The notes beneath the pieces are model-generated. The model saw nothing but the letters and a program-made list of their open reading frames with translations. It did not search any database and was not told the DNA's origin. Shown piece after piece: positions 35,691 through 44,570 of a stretch of 58,500 nucleotides of DNA. This stretch comes from Oligoflexales bacterium. GTDB lineage: Bacteria > Bdellovibrionota_B > Oligoflexia > Oligoflexales > Bog-1112. Each line of letters starts with the position of its first letter. The stretch's first letter is position 1. Location of the stretch: positions 1 through 58,500 of the forward strand of contig JAGNWK010000006.1 of the NCBI GenBank assembly GCA_017985985.1, in the 5' to 3' direction. Made by a program: the position numbers and the translations under genes.

Positions 35691-35889
35691 TTGCTATAGC
35701 AAGATCGGACTTAAAAAAGAAGACAATATTCCGGAGCGTTTGCATTTTGGAACACATTTTGAAAAAATAATAAAATACTTACGTCTATGCAGTTCACTTC
35801 CAAGGAAGATAGCTTAGGATAAACTGTGCAGATATTGTCTGTCCATAAGTTCAATTTTTTAGCAGCCTTCTGGCAATATAAGGAGCAAC

Positions 35890-36360
35890 ATGGTGTACCT
35901 ATTAAGGTTCGCTTTTTTCCTATTTTTTAATCTCGTTTTTCTATATATCTTTGGCGCGGTCATGGTGGAAGTCTTTCCTCTGATCTGGAACTTTGATGAG
36001 AAAAACTTAGCTCTCATCAGTAGTGCCTTTGATACAGTAAGTGTGATTCTTTTAAGTTATGGCGTAGTTCTTGAAAAAAGTGCTGCTCTGCTTGAAATTT
36101 TTGGAGTGTATCCCCAACATCACACTCTTATGAATAGTAAGCTTGATCAAAAAGCAAGTGATCTCGGTCTTCTTATTATTATTTGTGGACTTTTTTCGGT
36201 TGTCCCCATCCAGTTTGTGAAAGTATCAAATCAGATTATCAATACGCATGGTCTCGATCGGAATCTCTTTTGTATATCGCTTTTTTTTCTTGTTATCACC
36301 TCTCTGCTGCTTGTGAAGTACACCTACACATTTGTTATGATTCTTAAGCAAACAAAGTAG
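35890..36360 (+). CDS. Small membrane protein, four helices
   Basis: 156 residues. Hydrophobic stretches at ~4-30, ~45-62, ~95-115 and ~128-150. AAGGAGC seven bases before the ATG. No family recognised. Divergent from the small secreted protein; 246 bases of shared upstream DNA. Confidence 0.7.
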   Translation: MVYLLRFAFFLFFNLVFLYIFGAVMVEVFPLIWNFDEKNLALISSAFDTVSVILLSYGVVLEKSAALLEIFGVYPQHHTLMNSKLDQKASDLGLLIIICGLFSVVPIQFVKVSNQIINTHGLDRNLFCISLFFLVITSLLLVKYTYTFVMILKQTK

Positions 36361-36642
36361 GAACCATTTGATCAAAGCAAGATTCCCTGTCCGAGCCAGC
36401 TCACGAGTGGAACGAGTGAGCAAGAAGCGAGGGCAATTTAGATTGGTTGCCATATTCTCAAAAATAAACAAACGACCTGGTTATGGTAAGTCAAATAAAG
36501 GCAGCCTTTTGAAAACAACAAGAAGTTAGGGTTCAACTTGATTGGTTATGGTTTGTTATTGAATATTTAAGTTCCAAAAGAGATTTACCGATAAGTCGCT
36601 CGAACCTAGCCGACTGTATACGTAGATATCAGGAGATGTGTC

Positions 36643-37761
36643 ATGTTTAGTTATAGATCAGGCCTTTCTCTCCCTCGATACTTTCTACCTCTGCTATTGC
36701 TGCTCCCCATAGCCTGTAATTTAAAACGATCAAATAAAGATGCCCCTCCTCAAAGCTCTACTCCTGGTAATCAAAATCTAGGTGTTTTGGGAACAACGAG
36801 CATTGAGAGCAGTACAAACCCTACACTTTACGCTGAAAATAAGAGCCCCTCAGCCAGTGAAAGTGATGCACTCCTTCCTACAGGCCAGCGGATCGCGGGT
36901 GCAGATGCAGATGCAGATGTTCCAGCAGGCACGTCTGCGACTTCCAGTGGAGCAGGAGAAAGCAAGAGCGACCTCTATACGTTATCTCGATCTGAGCTAC
37001 TCAAAGTACCTGCCTCAGTCTTCGAACCAGAACTTATAAAACTCAGACAACTCTGTGCACAGAAGCTAGAGGATTATCTGAGGACTCTCGCCCTCAATAA
37101 ACGTTTATGTGAAGAGTTTCCTAGAATTAAAAAACAGTGTCCAGCCATGCATTTTATAAGCTCCGTCAGTCAAGCCACAGACTTAGAATGCCAAAATACA
37201 GCTGATGCTACGGAAGCCCCTGCAGAAATCCAAGTTGAACTCCAAAACGCTACTCCCTTCAACTTTCGTCTCAAAATTGATGAGCAGTATTACAGTGATG
37301 AATTCTCCACAGGAACAAGTACCATACAAATCGCAAGAAAGGATGGACAGACCGATATCAAACCTCCCCGTTTTAGAGAAATTAAATCGATCAGCCTTAT
37401 GTCTGTAAAGCAGAACTCACAGATTGTGAATGCTTATATCAGAGAACTTACAGAAATCACAAACCCCCAAGATCTCGTTAAGAAAATAAAGTTCCGTCTT
37501 CTCGTGGGAGGGGTACCCATTGCTCAGTCCAGTAAGCAAAAGGATGGATGGTTGGATCTCAACTATGATCCTAAGATCAAAACGGAACTCAATGTTCCAC
37601 CAGAACCCATCTTAACGATAGGGAAGGGAGACAATTGCTACATGACCCCAACGCAATTGGCCGAAATAACAAAGAACATCAGCAGCAATCCAAAAAGTCG
37701 AGAAGCGAAAGATTATTGCCACTACCCAAAAACAAGCTCCCGCCAGACACAGAAAGAATGA
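36643..37761 (+). CDS. Lipoprotein, first of an overlapping three-lipoprotein operon
   Basis: 372 residues, lipobox PIAC (Cys ~25), AGGAG before ATG. The first ~110 residues are low-complexity (Ser/Pro/Ala, an ADADADV run). A globular region with several cysteines follows (LCAQKL, RLCEEFPRIKKQC, LECQNT, DNCYMT, DYCHYP). Family unknown. Four bases (ATGA) could overlap the next gene's earliest start. Confidence 0.7.
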   Translation: MFSYRSGLSLPRYFLPLLLLLPIACNLKRSNKDAPPQSSTPGNQNLGVLGTTSIESSTNPTLYAENKSPSASESDALLPTGQRIAGADADADVPAGTSATSSGAGESKSDLYTLSRSELLKVPASVFEPELIKLRQLCAQKLEDYLRTLALNKRLCEEFPRIKKQCPAMHFISSVSQATDLECQNTADATEAPAEIQVELQNATPFNFRLKIDEQYYSDEFSTGTSTIQIARKDGQTDIKPPRFREIKSISLMSVKQNSQIVNAYIRELTEITNPQDLVKKIKFRLLVGGVPIAQSSKQKDGWLDLNYDPKIKTELNVPPEPILTIGKGDNCYMTPTQLAEITKNISSNPKSREAKDYCHYPKTSSRQTQKE

Positions 37762-37772
37762 GGGAAAATGCC

Positions 37773-38624
37773 ATGACTTTTCATAATCGATTTCTTTTCT
37801 CTGTCTCTCTTCTCTCCCTCCTCAGTGGCTGTGGCAATGTCCAAACGCAGGACAGTAGCCAAAGCAGGAACACTAAACTCAGTCTTCAAGACACCAATCC
37901 AGGCGACACTCGTTATGACGAGTTTCTTGCCCTTGTCAAAGACAGTTCTGAGTTGCAGAAAAATAATGACAGGGAGTTTGACCGACGTGGAAAGCTCAAA
38001 CTTGAACTTCTTTCTGCCTCCAGTGCAGGCTGCATGGCTGATATAGCCGTTAATGCTGTAGAAATCATTATCACCGGTGAAAGAATGGCTGATCTAAATG
38101 TGTCTCCTCTATACCAGGGCTCCTCTAATCTTCCTAAAACAAGCGAACTCGCCAGCGTCTATACGATTACCTTCAATGATGCCAAAAATGAAAAGAGTGT
38201 TTCCTACACAAACGATGAGTCGAAAAATCCACTCTTTGGTGCCAGCCGACATTTTAGTCCCGTGATTGACCCAACAAAACCAACTATCAAGATAGGTGAA
38301 ATCGACCAAATCAAGATCCAGAAGGGCTCTGCGTCTTTTAAAAAGATCGACCCCTGCAGCAAAGCGGGGGTTCAGGCTAAGGCTGTCTCTCAAGACTGTG
38401 CTCTCACCCAAATTATCAATGAGACAGGACGATATCTCCTCAAAGGTTTACAGATTAAAGTGAATGGAAATGTGCTTTATACAAACAATGAATTAAACCA
38501 CTCCTTTTCTGTCAATCGTTCCAATGAACCTGTTAATAGTAGCGGGATCGAATGGGTAGACCGCGAAGCTAGATTGAATGCAGATTTCACCGCTCTCTTG
38601 CAAAGAGAGGGCTGTACGAAGTGA
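37773..38624 (+). CDS. Lipoprotein, second gene of the operon
   Basis: 283 residues from ATG 37773 (GAGGG upstream); MTFHNRFLFSVSLLSLLSGC is a lipoprotein signal. An alternative ATG at 37758 overlaps the upstream stop. Four further cysteines. Shares with the first gene the pattern IKSISLMSVKQ versus IDQIKIQKGSA and a similar layout, so the two may be distantly related. Family unknown. Confidence 0.7.
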   Translation: MTFHNRFLFSVSLLSLLSGCGNVQTQDSSQSRNTKLSLQDTNPGDTRYDEFLALVKDSSELQKNNDREFDRRGKLKLELLSASSAGCMADIAVNAVEIIITGERMADLNVSPLYQGSSNLPKTSELASVYTITFNDAKNEKSVSYTNDESKNPLFGASRHFSPVIDPTKPTIKIGEIDQIKIQKGSASFKKIDPCSKAGVQAKAVSQDCALTQIINETGRYLLKGLQIKVNGNVLYTNNELNHSFSVNRSNEPVNSSGIEWVDREARLNADFTALLQREGCTK

Positions 38625-39562
38625 ATTCGAGAGTTCTCGCTTTCATTCTCAGTTTATGCCTTTCTATCACTTGTGCTAGCCCCAAAAAAAAAATAACTGA
38701 TGATCAAGCTCATAAATTCTTTGACACCCCACTCTACGCTGATGACGGAGAGGAGAGTGGGGATCTTGATAAGGCAAAACCACTAGACGAGGAAGAAAGG
38801 AACAAGTCTGATCAAAACACAGACCCCAGTAGAATCGCTATCATCCGTGTCACGATAGGGACAACGTCTACACTCAAACAGGCTTTCAAGCAAATAAGCT
38901 TCCACTCCCAAGGCCGGGTTGATTTTGTAGAATGGACGCTCTGTGGAGAAAACAACAAACCTTGTGCACAAGGAAAAACAAGTCAGTCAGCCTTTTTTGT
39001 CGGCCCCCTCCGAGAGGGTGGGTACAAGATACAACTGAAGCCCTGTCTCTTAGAAATAAACTCGACCAGCACTGAACATCCCTGTGGCCCCACGACCACA
39101 AGTTCTTGGCATCAAGAAAGTAGCAGTCCCCATCAAGAAAAGGACGAAGTCCTGCTCAAGCTCCAAGCTAAGATCAAAAATCTGGAGGTCTCAAGGCTGG
39201 ACTTTTTATCAAAGATCCCTCTCATTAAAGCAGGGACCAACTGTTCATCAGAAGACCAAGACAAACTTTTTTCAAAACTGGAGCAGAAACTTACAGAACT
39301 CATCGCTGAAGGAGAGAATGCGGTGAAACAGATCTTAGCTGAACTCAAAACAACAAACCCAGAGGATCAAGCTGCCAGTCAGGAAGCACCTGAGTTAAAT
39401 CCGTATTATGACCCAGACTATATCCCCAACGGGTTTGCACTCGTAAGTCCCGTCCCAGAAATCAGCCCTCACCCCCCCTCTTGCACATACGGTCCTTACC
39501 AAACTTATCTCGAAGCCCTACAGCGAGAACTGACACCGGGCAAAGCAGAGATACATAAATAG
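38621..39562 (+). CDS. Lipoprotein, third gene of the operon
   Basis: 313 residues. GTG start overlaps the upstream stop by four bases (GTGA). Lipobox SITC (Cys ~18). An acidic linker is followed by a beta region with paired cysteines (LCGENNKPCAQ, KPCLLE, HPCGP). Then comes a long predicted coiled coil (~180-250, KEDEVLLKLQAKIKNLE-like) and a Pro/Tyr-rich tail. Family unknown. Confidence 0.7.
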   Translation: MNSRVLAFILSLCLSITCASPKKKITDDQAHKFFDTPLYADDGEESGDLDKAKPLDEEERNKSDQNTDPSRIAIIRVTIGTTSTLKQAFKQISFHSQGRVDFVEWTLCGENNKPCAQGKTSQSAFFVGPLREGGYKIQLKPCLLEINSTSTEHPCGPTTTSSWHQESSSPHQEKDEVLLKLQAKIKNLEVSRLDFLSKIPLIKAGTNCSSEDQDKLFSKLEQKLTELIAEGENAVKQILAELKTTNPEDQAASQEAPELNPYYDPDYIPNGFALVSPVPEISPHPPSCTYGPYQTYLEALQRELTPGKAEIHK

Positions 39563-39664
39563 ACAAGAACAAGGAAAAAACGTATTCAGTGCTATAGTAA
39601 AGAGAGAGGCTTTGGGCTATCCAGGCCCCCTCCCTGGCACAATGACCCTTGCATGGGCCTGACG

Positions 39665-40204
39665 ATGAAACAAGAGTCTCCCACATATAGATACATCCTC
39701 TCCTTCGGATCTAACCTTGGAGACTGCCATGCTCATTTTGACACAGCTGTGCTTAAAATTTGCAGCTTCTTCAAAATTCGAAAATCTTCCAAACGAATCT
39801 GGACAAAAGCTCTTAAACTGCGTGACTCGGAACATAGTCCCGGTGCTGACTTCTTAAATTCTGTAGTAGAAGGTCTCAGTGACTTGGCCCCGGAAGATCT
39901 CTATAAAAAACTGAGTGTGGTCGAGGACGAGATCGGTCACAGCAGGATGGCCAAGGGCCTGCCCAGACAAATCGACATAGACATCCTTTTTGTCTGCCTG
40001 CATAGGGAGGAACACCCTTTCCTGACTTGCCCCCCACTCTTCTATAATGGCAACACAGACCAAGACCTGAGTGTCCCTCACCGCGAGTTTTGGAACAGGC
40101 CGTTCCTAGCCGATCTTATTCAAAAAGATCTTCAAATTGATCTCATTAAGCAGTTGAGCTGTTCTCCTAAGCTAAATCAGCCACTAGAGACTGAGCACAG
40201 CTAA
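39665..40204 (+). CDS. folK: 2-amino-4-hydroxy-6-hydroxymethyldihydropteridine pyrophosphokinase
   Basis: Transfers pyrophosphate from ATP to the pterin in folate synthesis. Signatures: LSFGSNLGD, DFLNSVVEG, and the HPPK motif GLPRQIDIDIL with the metal-binding Asp pair, then LSVPH. About 179 residues. The start could be ATG 39653 or 39665; neither has a strong ribosome site. The 3' end overlaps the convergent cmk gene by 21 bases. Confidence 0.93.
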   Translation: MKQESPTYRYILSFGSNLGDCHAHFDTAVLKICSFFKIRKSSKRIWTKALKLRDSEHSPGADFLNSVVEGLSDLAPEDLYKKLSVVEDEIGHSRMAKGLPRQIDIDILFVCLHREEHPFLTCPPLFYNGNTDQDLSVPHREFWNRPFLADLIQKDLQIDLIKQLSCSPKLNQPLETEHS

Positions 40205-40864
40205 AATCTCTGCCAGAGTTTCATCCAATGTTTTACCTGTGCTATCGATAGTGATCGCGTCTTTGGCTTGAAGGAGAGGGGCTGCTGATCGATTTTTATC
40301 CTGCTCATCCCGAGAAGAAATCTCCTGCATAAGGTCCTCAAGACTGGGTACAAGTCCGCCTCGTGCCAACAGTTGCTCCCGACGTCTGCTTGCTCTCTCT
40401 TCGAGAGAAGCCGTTATAAAAAACTTCCACTCGGCTTGAGGAAAGACGACCGTGCCAATATCTCGGCCATCAAGGATCACTGACCCTTGCGCCGATGAGG
40501 CCAGCTCCCTCTGGATGGGCAGCAGAAGCTCCCTAACCTTAGCGTTTTTACCCACAAAACTAGCGTGCTGCCCCATGACCTCTGAATTCAAATGAGAGTT
40601 GATGTCCTCGCCCTCATAGAAAAGTTTTCCCTCTGCGATATCCCAGTAGAAACTCTTATGAAACTGGCTTGTAAAGTGCGTCAACGCTGATTCATTTTTC
40701 ATATCAAGCCCAACTTGCAAGGCAGCGTAAGCAAGAGCTCGGTAGAGTAAGCCCGTATTCAGATAGATCCAGCCCAAGTGGTGAGACAAAGCCTTGCACA
40801 CTGTTGATTTCCCAGAGCCTGCGGGGCCATCCACAGCTATGATCCACTTTTTATGTTCTGTCAT
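40184..40864 (-). CDS. cmk: Cytidylate kinase
   Basis: Phosphorylates CMP/dCMP. 226 residues; P-loop GPAGSGKSTVC, LNTGLLYRALA, LDGRDIGTVVFP and the LID-region arginines in RASRRREQL and SRDEQDKNRS. Three bases after accA; its Shine-Dalgarno (GAGGAG) lies inside the accA end, so the pair is co-transcribed. Confidence 0.96.
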   Translation of the reverse strand: MTEHKKWIIAVDGPAGSGKSTVCKALSHHLGWIYLNTGLLYRALAYAALQVGLDMKNESALTHFTSQFHKSFYWDIAEGKLFYEGEDINSHLNSEVMGQHASFVGKNAKVRELLLPIQRELASSAQGSVILDGRDIGTVVFPQAEWKFFITASLEERASRRREQLLARGGLVPSLEDLMQEISSRDEQDKNRSAAPLLQAKDAITIDSTGKTLDETLAEILAVLSL

Positions 40865-40867
40865 GCG

Positions 40868-41818
40868 TCACTCCTCTATAAGCCCCATACCCATAAACTT
40901 CTCAACTCTTGTCCGACTTAACTCTTCCCCACTCAAATGAGAGAGTTCCTCCAGCTCCTTCCCTATAAGAATCCTCAGTCGTTTTCCCATTTGCTCAGGG
41001 TCTCGGTGAGCTCCTCCCAAAGGCTCTGGAATGACACTGTCAATTAAGTTCAGCCTCAGAGCAGATGAGGCTGTTAGTTTTAAAGCACTTGCCATCTCAT
41101 CAGCTTTCCGAGCATCCTTGAGCAGAATCGAGGCGCAGCCTTCCGGAGAAATCACTGAGTACACGGCATGCTCCATCATGTGTATCCGGTTGGCAACCCC
41201 GAGGGCTAGAGCTCCGCCGCTCCCCCCTTCACCTATGACAATTGTGATAATGGGAACTCGCAGACGACACATCACCAAAATATTCTTACCTATAGCCTCC
41301 GACTGACCCCTTTCCTCCGCCCCAATTCCAGGGTAAGCACCAGGGGTATCGATCAGGGTAAGGATAGGAAGTTGAAATCTTTCTGCTAAGGACATAAGGC
41401 GCAGGGCTTTTCTATAGCCTTCCGGTTTTGGCATTCCAAAATTTCTAAGTATGTTTTCCTTTGTTCCTCGACCCTTCTGATGTCCGATAATCACTAGTGA
41501 ATGACCGTCTAGTGTCGCTAAACCACCTACGATAGCCTGGTCATCATAAAAATTCCTATCACCATGGAGTTCCGTAAAGGATGCCCCCATCAGCTCGATC
41601 AACTCTTTTGTATTGGGCCGTCTTGGATGCCGCGAGAGCTGAACCGTATCGTAAGGGCTCAAACTCGAAAACGTCTTCGTTATCAGCTCAGAAATCTTTC
41701 GTTCTATACTTTTGATTTCTTGACTGCAATCGAGGGCCTGGGTCTGCTCCATCCTCCGAAGCTCTTCTACCCTTATTTCCAGATCTGCTAGGGGCTTCTC
41801 AAGTGGTATATAATCCAT
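40868..41818 (-). CDS. accA: Acetyl-CoA carboxylase carboxyltransferase subunit alpha
   Basis: Builds malonyl-CoA with AccD. 316 residues from ATG 41818 (MDYIPLEKPLADLE), the length and N-terminus usual for AccA; a frame running upstream to 41890 is not needed. Signatures: FTELHGDRNFYDDQAIVGG, GMPKPEGYRKALRLM, LIDTPGAYPGIGAEERGQSE, GEGGSGGALALGVA and SVISPEGCASIL. Confidence 0.96.
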   Translation of the reverse strand: MDYIPLEKPLADLEIRVEELRRMEQTQALDCSQEIKSIERKISELITKTFSSLSPYDTVQLSRHPRRPNTKELIELMGASFTELHGDRNFYDDQAIVGGLATLDGHSLVIIGHQKGRGTKENILRNFGMPKPEGYRKALRLMSLAERFQLPILTLIDTPGAYPGIGAEERGQSEAIGKNILVMCRLRVPIITIVIGEGGSGGALALGVANRIHMMEHAVYSVISPEGCASILLKDARKADEMASALKLTASSALRLNLIDSVIPEPLGGAHRDPEQMGKRLRILIGKELEELSHLSGEELSRTRVEKFMGMGLIEE

Positions 41819-42033
41819 GCTCTTTCTTTCTAAGTCTTTTACTTCTTCCGTTTCGGCATTATAAAGGAACAGGCCTACGTTAGTTCTCAAAATAGGGGGA
41901 CTTCTGAGAAGAGAGTGGGGCTGACAGCAAAAAGAAGATGCCTTTTCTGCTTTTTCGAAAGCGTTGCCTCTTTAAAATCCTCCCCCACTTTTTGAGTAAC
42001 TTACGAATTTATGAACTTACAGGGTGATATTAT

Positions 42034-42333
42034 ATGCCTATCTATGAATTCAAATGCAAGCACTGTGGGATAACCTACGAAGAGATGATGAAGATGTCTG
42101 ATCCTAACCCAGAAAGCTGCCCAAAATGTTTGAAGGGTCCTGTAGAAAAATTACTCAGCCGCAGCAACTTTGTTCTTAAGGGAGGGGGGTGGTACACCAC
42201 AGACTTCAAAACCCAAGAGAAAAGCCCCGACAGATCTGATCGCGCCGAGGAAAAAACAAGTCCAGTCCAGCCCAGCTGTGGAGCTAATTCAGCTGACAAT
42301 TGCAAAGCTCCAGCCTGCGCGGAGTCGAAGTAA
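42034..42333 (+). CDS. FmdB-type zinc ribbon protein
   Basis: 99 residues. N-terminus MPIYEFKCKHCGITYEEMMK, then CPKC: four cysteines of a zinc ribbon (CxxC...CxxC). KLLSRSNFVLKGGGWYTTDF completes the FmdB/CxxC-regulatory family. The C-terminal ~35 residues are low-complexity and end in three cysteines. Role unknown; divergent from accA. Confidence 0.9.
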   Translation: MPIYEFKCKHCGITYEEMMKMSDPNPESCPKCLKGPVEKLLSRSNFVLKGGGWYTTDFKTQEKSPDRSDRAEEKTSPVQPSCGANSADNCKAPACAESK

Positions 42334-42494
42334 ACAGCAAATTTCTGGAAAAGAAACAACCAATTCCGAGCTCATATACGCAACACCTATTGTCTTGCGA
42401 AGACCGGCGACACCTGCTATAGGTTGTGGCTGAAACTTCACTCCCTTGGGAGCAAAGTGAAGCTTATCTGAAAGGACTTGAAAGGATTACTAAA

Positions 42495-42797
42495 ATGAGT
42501 GATTTATCGATGAAGGATGCCGTTGCATCTACACCTAGGCCTCAGTCGACCCCTGAACTGAATCCAGAAATGATCAAACCAAAAAAATATCTTTGCTTCT
42601 CAGAAGCACATAATTTTGCCAGATCTTTGAATTTTAAAACAAGGAAAGAATGGCGCCTTTATGTGAAGGGAGAGCTCGCAGAAAAACCTCATAAACCAGA
42701 AGACATACCTGCGCATCCAGATGGTATCTACAGGCTTAAAGGATGGCAGGGTTGGAAGTACTGGCTCGGTACTGTCAACCAAGATCTCGACAGCTAA
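42495..42797 (+). CDS. INT_rpt (phage-integrase repeat unit) small protein
   Basis: About 100 residues. One unit is seen: CFSEAHNFARSLNFKTRKEW, then RLYVKGEL, PEDIPAHPDGIYRLKGWQGW and KYWLGT. This matches the repeat found singly in small bacterial proteins and in tandem in plant and algal proteins. Start at 42495 has AAAGGA upstream; a GTG at 42426 is the longer alternative. Function unknown. Confidence 0.7.
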   Translation: MSDLSMKDAVASTPRPQSTPELNPEMIKPKKYLCFSEAHNFARSLNFKTRKEWRLYVKGELAEKPHKPEDIPAHPDGIYRLKGWQGWKYWLGTVNQDLDS

Positions 42798-42804
42798 CTT
42801 CCTT

Positions 42805-42860
42805 CTACGATGTGGCAAGGAGGGGGGCAGGGGGAAACTACACAGCGGGTTCCCCCTGAA
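42805..42860. repeat. Palindromic repeat B, copy 3
   Basis: GCAAGGAGGGGGGCAGGGGG then AAACTACACAGCGGGTTCCCCC; GGGGGAA pairs with TTCCCCC. It follows the INT_rpt stop and abuts repeat A copy 4. Confidence 0.65.
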
Positions 42861-42867
42861 GTTTTAA

Positions 42868-42950
42868 TTGAAGAGTGAGCAGCCCCCAGTTTACTGGCTA
42901 CACAGCAACGAAAAACAACGCGGCTATACAACTTGTGGTGTGGTTTCTAG
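42868..42950. repeat. Repeat A, copy 4 (right part)
   Basis: GAGTGAGCAG, CAGTTTACTGGCTACACAGC, AACAACGCGGCTATACAACT and TGTGGTGTGGTTTCTAG follow copy 2 over most of its length; the left end is missing. The terminal CTA (42947-42949) is the TAG stop of hemN. Confidence 0.7.
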
Positions 42951-44443
42951 CCAACTTGTGAAAATAGTCGCCTCTTCTTTGTCTTCCCTAGAAGAAGATC
43001 TGGTTCCGCGGAGTTTTGAAACTCTGGCCACAAGCTACCCTTGTCTACATAGGCATCAAAAACCGCCGCAACAACGCGAACGAGTAAACGACCCAGCACA
43101 GGGCTCAGATGATAGGTCCCTTCCGACGCAGGCTCTAGTATCCCTTCATCTATCAATTTCTCTAGGTAGATCTTTTCCTTAGCAAAGTGCAGATCAAAGT
43201 CGAGACCTGTTTCCTCCAACCAGAGCTGGGTATCAATCTGCCCGTAGCCATACAATCTTTCAATCAGTCGCTGCCTTCGCCTATCCTCCTGATTCAACTC
43301 GACCCCTTTTTCGAGGGGAAGAGACAAGAGGTCAGCACCAGAATTTAGGAACTCACTCATCGATCGTTCCCAAGCCCTCCGATCGACAAGATTCTGCACG
43401 TAAGCGCCCTCAAACTGACTGACGGATGAGGGGCCAAATCCAACGATATCGAGACCGCTTTGTGTGGTCATCCCCTGGAAGTTTCTACGCAGAGTCCCAG
43501 ACTCATAAGCAAGATTCAGCGGATCTGTTTTCTTCGCAAAGTGATCTAGGCCAATAAAGGCATACCCAGCCTTCTGAAAGACTTCAGCGGCAAGGAGCAT
43601 CATCTCCAAAGTTGAATCCTCGCCCGGAAGATCTTCCTTACGGAAAGCCCTCTGCCACTTCAGAAGATCTGGGATCATAGCCATCCGATAGTAGGCTATC
43701 CGTTCAGGGGCCAGGGTCAGGACTTTTTCGAGAGTAACGGCCATGCCTTGTACACTTTGGAAAGGCAGTCCGTAAATAAGGTCAAAGTTTATGAAGCAAA
43801 AACCTACACTTCTTGCATAACTCAACTTTTGCGCAACCAACTCAAAGGGTTGAAGCCGGTTGACAGCTCGTTGTACTTTTTCATCGAAGTCTTGCACCCC
43901 CAGACTGAGGCGATTGAAACCAAGCTCCCATAGCGTATCCAGCTGCTCGTCTGAAGTCACCCGCGGGTCTATTTCCATCGCCACCTCCGCGTCCGGAGCT
44001 ATAGAAAACAGGCTGCGTATAAGACCCATGAGATCACGTAGAGAAGCTGAGCTCAGGAATGTAGGCGTACCCCCGCCAAAATGGATTTGGATGACAGGGT
44101 TATCCCGAAGTATGCAGGCTTTAGCGCGAAGCTCCGCGTGGAGGAGAGGCAAAAAATCATGAAGCGGGTCCTTCTCTCTGCGCCTTTCATCGCTCACAAT
44201 TTCCTTATTGCAACCACAGTAGTAACAAAGCTGACGACAGAAGGGGATATGAATATAGAGGGACCACGGTCTTTTTTGCTCAGACAAACGGAGAAGATGC
44301 TTCTCGTGAAGAGCTCCCGAGAAATCACTCTCCCACACCGGAGCAGTGGGATAAGAAGTATGCCTTGGCAAGGCGAGCCTTGCATAAGCCTTGTAAACAA
44401 GTCTTTCTGACTCGTGAAGACAGAAACTTGGTATATCAGCCAT
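42947..44443 (-). CDS. hemN: Oxygen-independent coproporphyrinogen III oxidase
   Basis: Radical-SAM enzyme of haem synthesis. 498 residues from ATG 44443 (MADIPSFCLHESERL). PRHTSYPTAPVW is the HemN-proper N-terminal motif; the cluster cysteines are in YIHIPFCRQLCYYCGCN. IQIHFGGGTPTFLSSASL, EIDPRVTSDEQLDTL and FNRLSLGVQDFDEKVQ follow. The frame stays open upstream to 44695 through a 15-bp tandem repeat, but a start there would add non-homologous residues. GGAG of the last repeat unit is the ribosome site. The stop codon lies in repeat A. Confidence 0.95.
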   Translation of the reverse strand: MADIPSFCLHESERLVYKAYARLALPRHTSYPTAPVWESDFSGALHEKHLLRLSEQKRPWSLYIHIPFCRQLCYYCGCNKEIVSDERRREKDPLHDFLPLLHAELRAKACILRDNPVIQIHFGGGTPTFLSSASLRDLMGLIRSLFSIAPDAEVAMEIDPRVTSDEQLDTLWELGFNRLSLGVQDFDEKVQRAVNRLQPFELVAQKLSYARSVGFCFINFDLIYGLPFQSVQGMAVTLEKVLTLAPERIAYYRMAMIPDLLKWQRAFRKEDLPGEDSTLEMMLLAAEVFQKAGYAFIGLDHFAKKTDPLNLAYESGTLRRNFQGMTTQSGLDIVGFGPSSVSQFEGAYVQNLVDRRAWERSMSEFLNSGADLLSLPLEKGVELNQEDRRRQRLIERLYGYGQIDTQLWLEETGLDFDLHFAKEKIYLEKLIDEGILEPASEGTYHLSPVLGRLLVRVVAAVFDAYVDKGSLWPEFQNSAEPDLLLGKTKKRRLFSQVG

Positions 44444-44506
44444 TGTAGCTCCGCAAATTGTAGCTCCGCAAATTGTAGCTCCGCGAATAGTAGCTCCGCA
44501 AAAAAC
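44444..44506 (-). promoter_or_regulatory. Tandem 15-bp repeats, each holding a Shine-Dalgarno, before hemN
   Basis: Four units of GCGGAGCTACAATTT (minus strand, with slight variation) end immediately at the hemN ATG. In the last unit GGAG is seven bases from the ATG. Copies one to three carry the same GGAG without an ATG at this distance. Confidence 0.75.
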
Positions 44507-44509
44507 AGG

Positions 44510-44565
44510 GAGTGGAGTGTGAGGGGAGGGAACGGACCCTCGCAAAAAACTCCCCATGCAACTTT
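44510..44565. repeat. Palindromic repeat B-like element, copy 4 (diverged)
   Basis: GGGGAGGGAACGGACC and CGCAAAAAACTCCCC can fold as the B family does. It lies between hemN and the PhyH gene, followed by a CAACTTTTGGGATT remnant like the repeat A end. Confidence 0.4.
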
Positions 44566-44570
44566 TGGGA

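Noticed and set aside
44444..44506. CRISPR-like array
   Set aside because: Units are contiguous 15-mers with no spacers and no cas genes; they carry ribosome sites.
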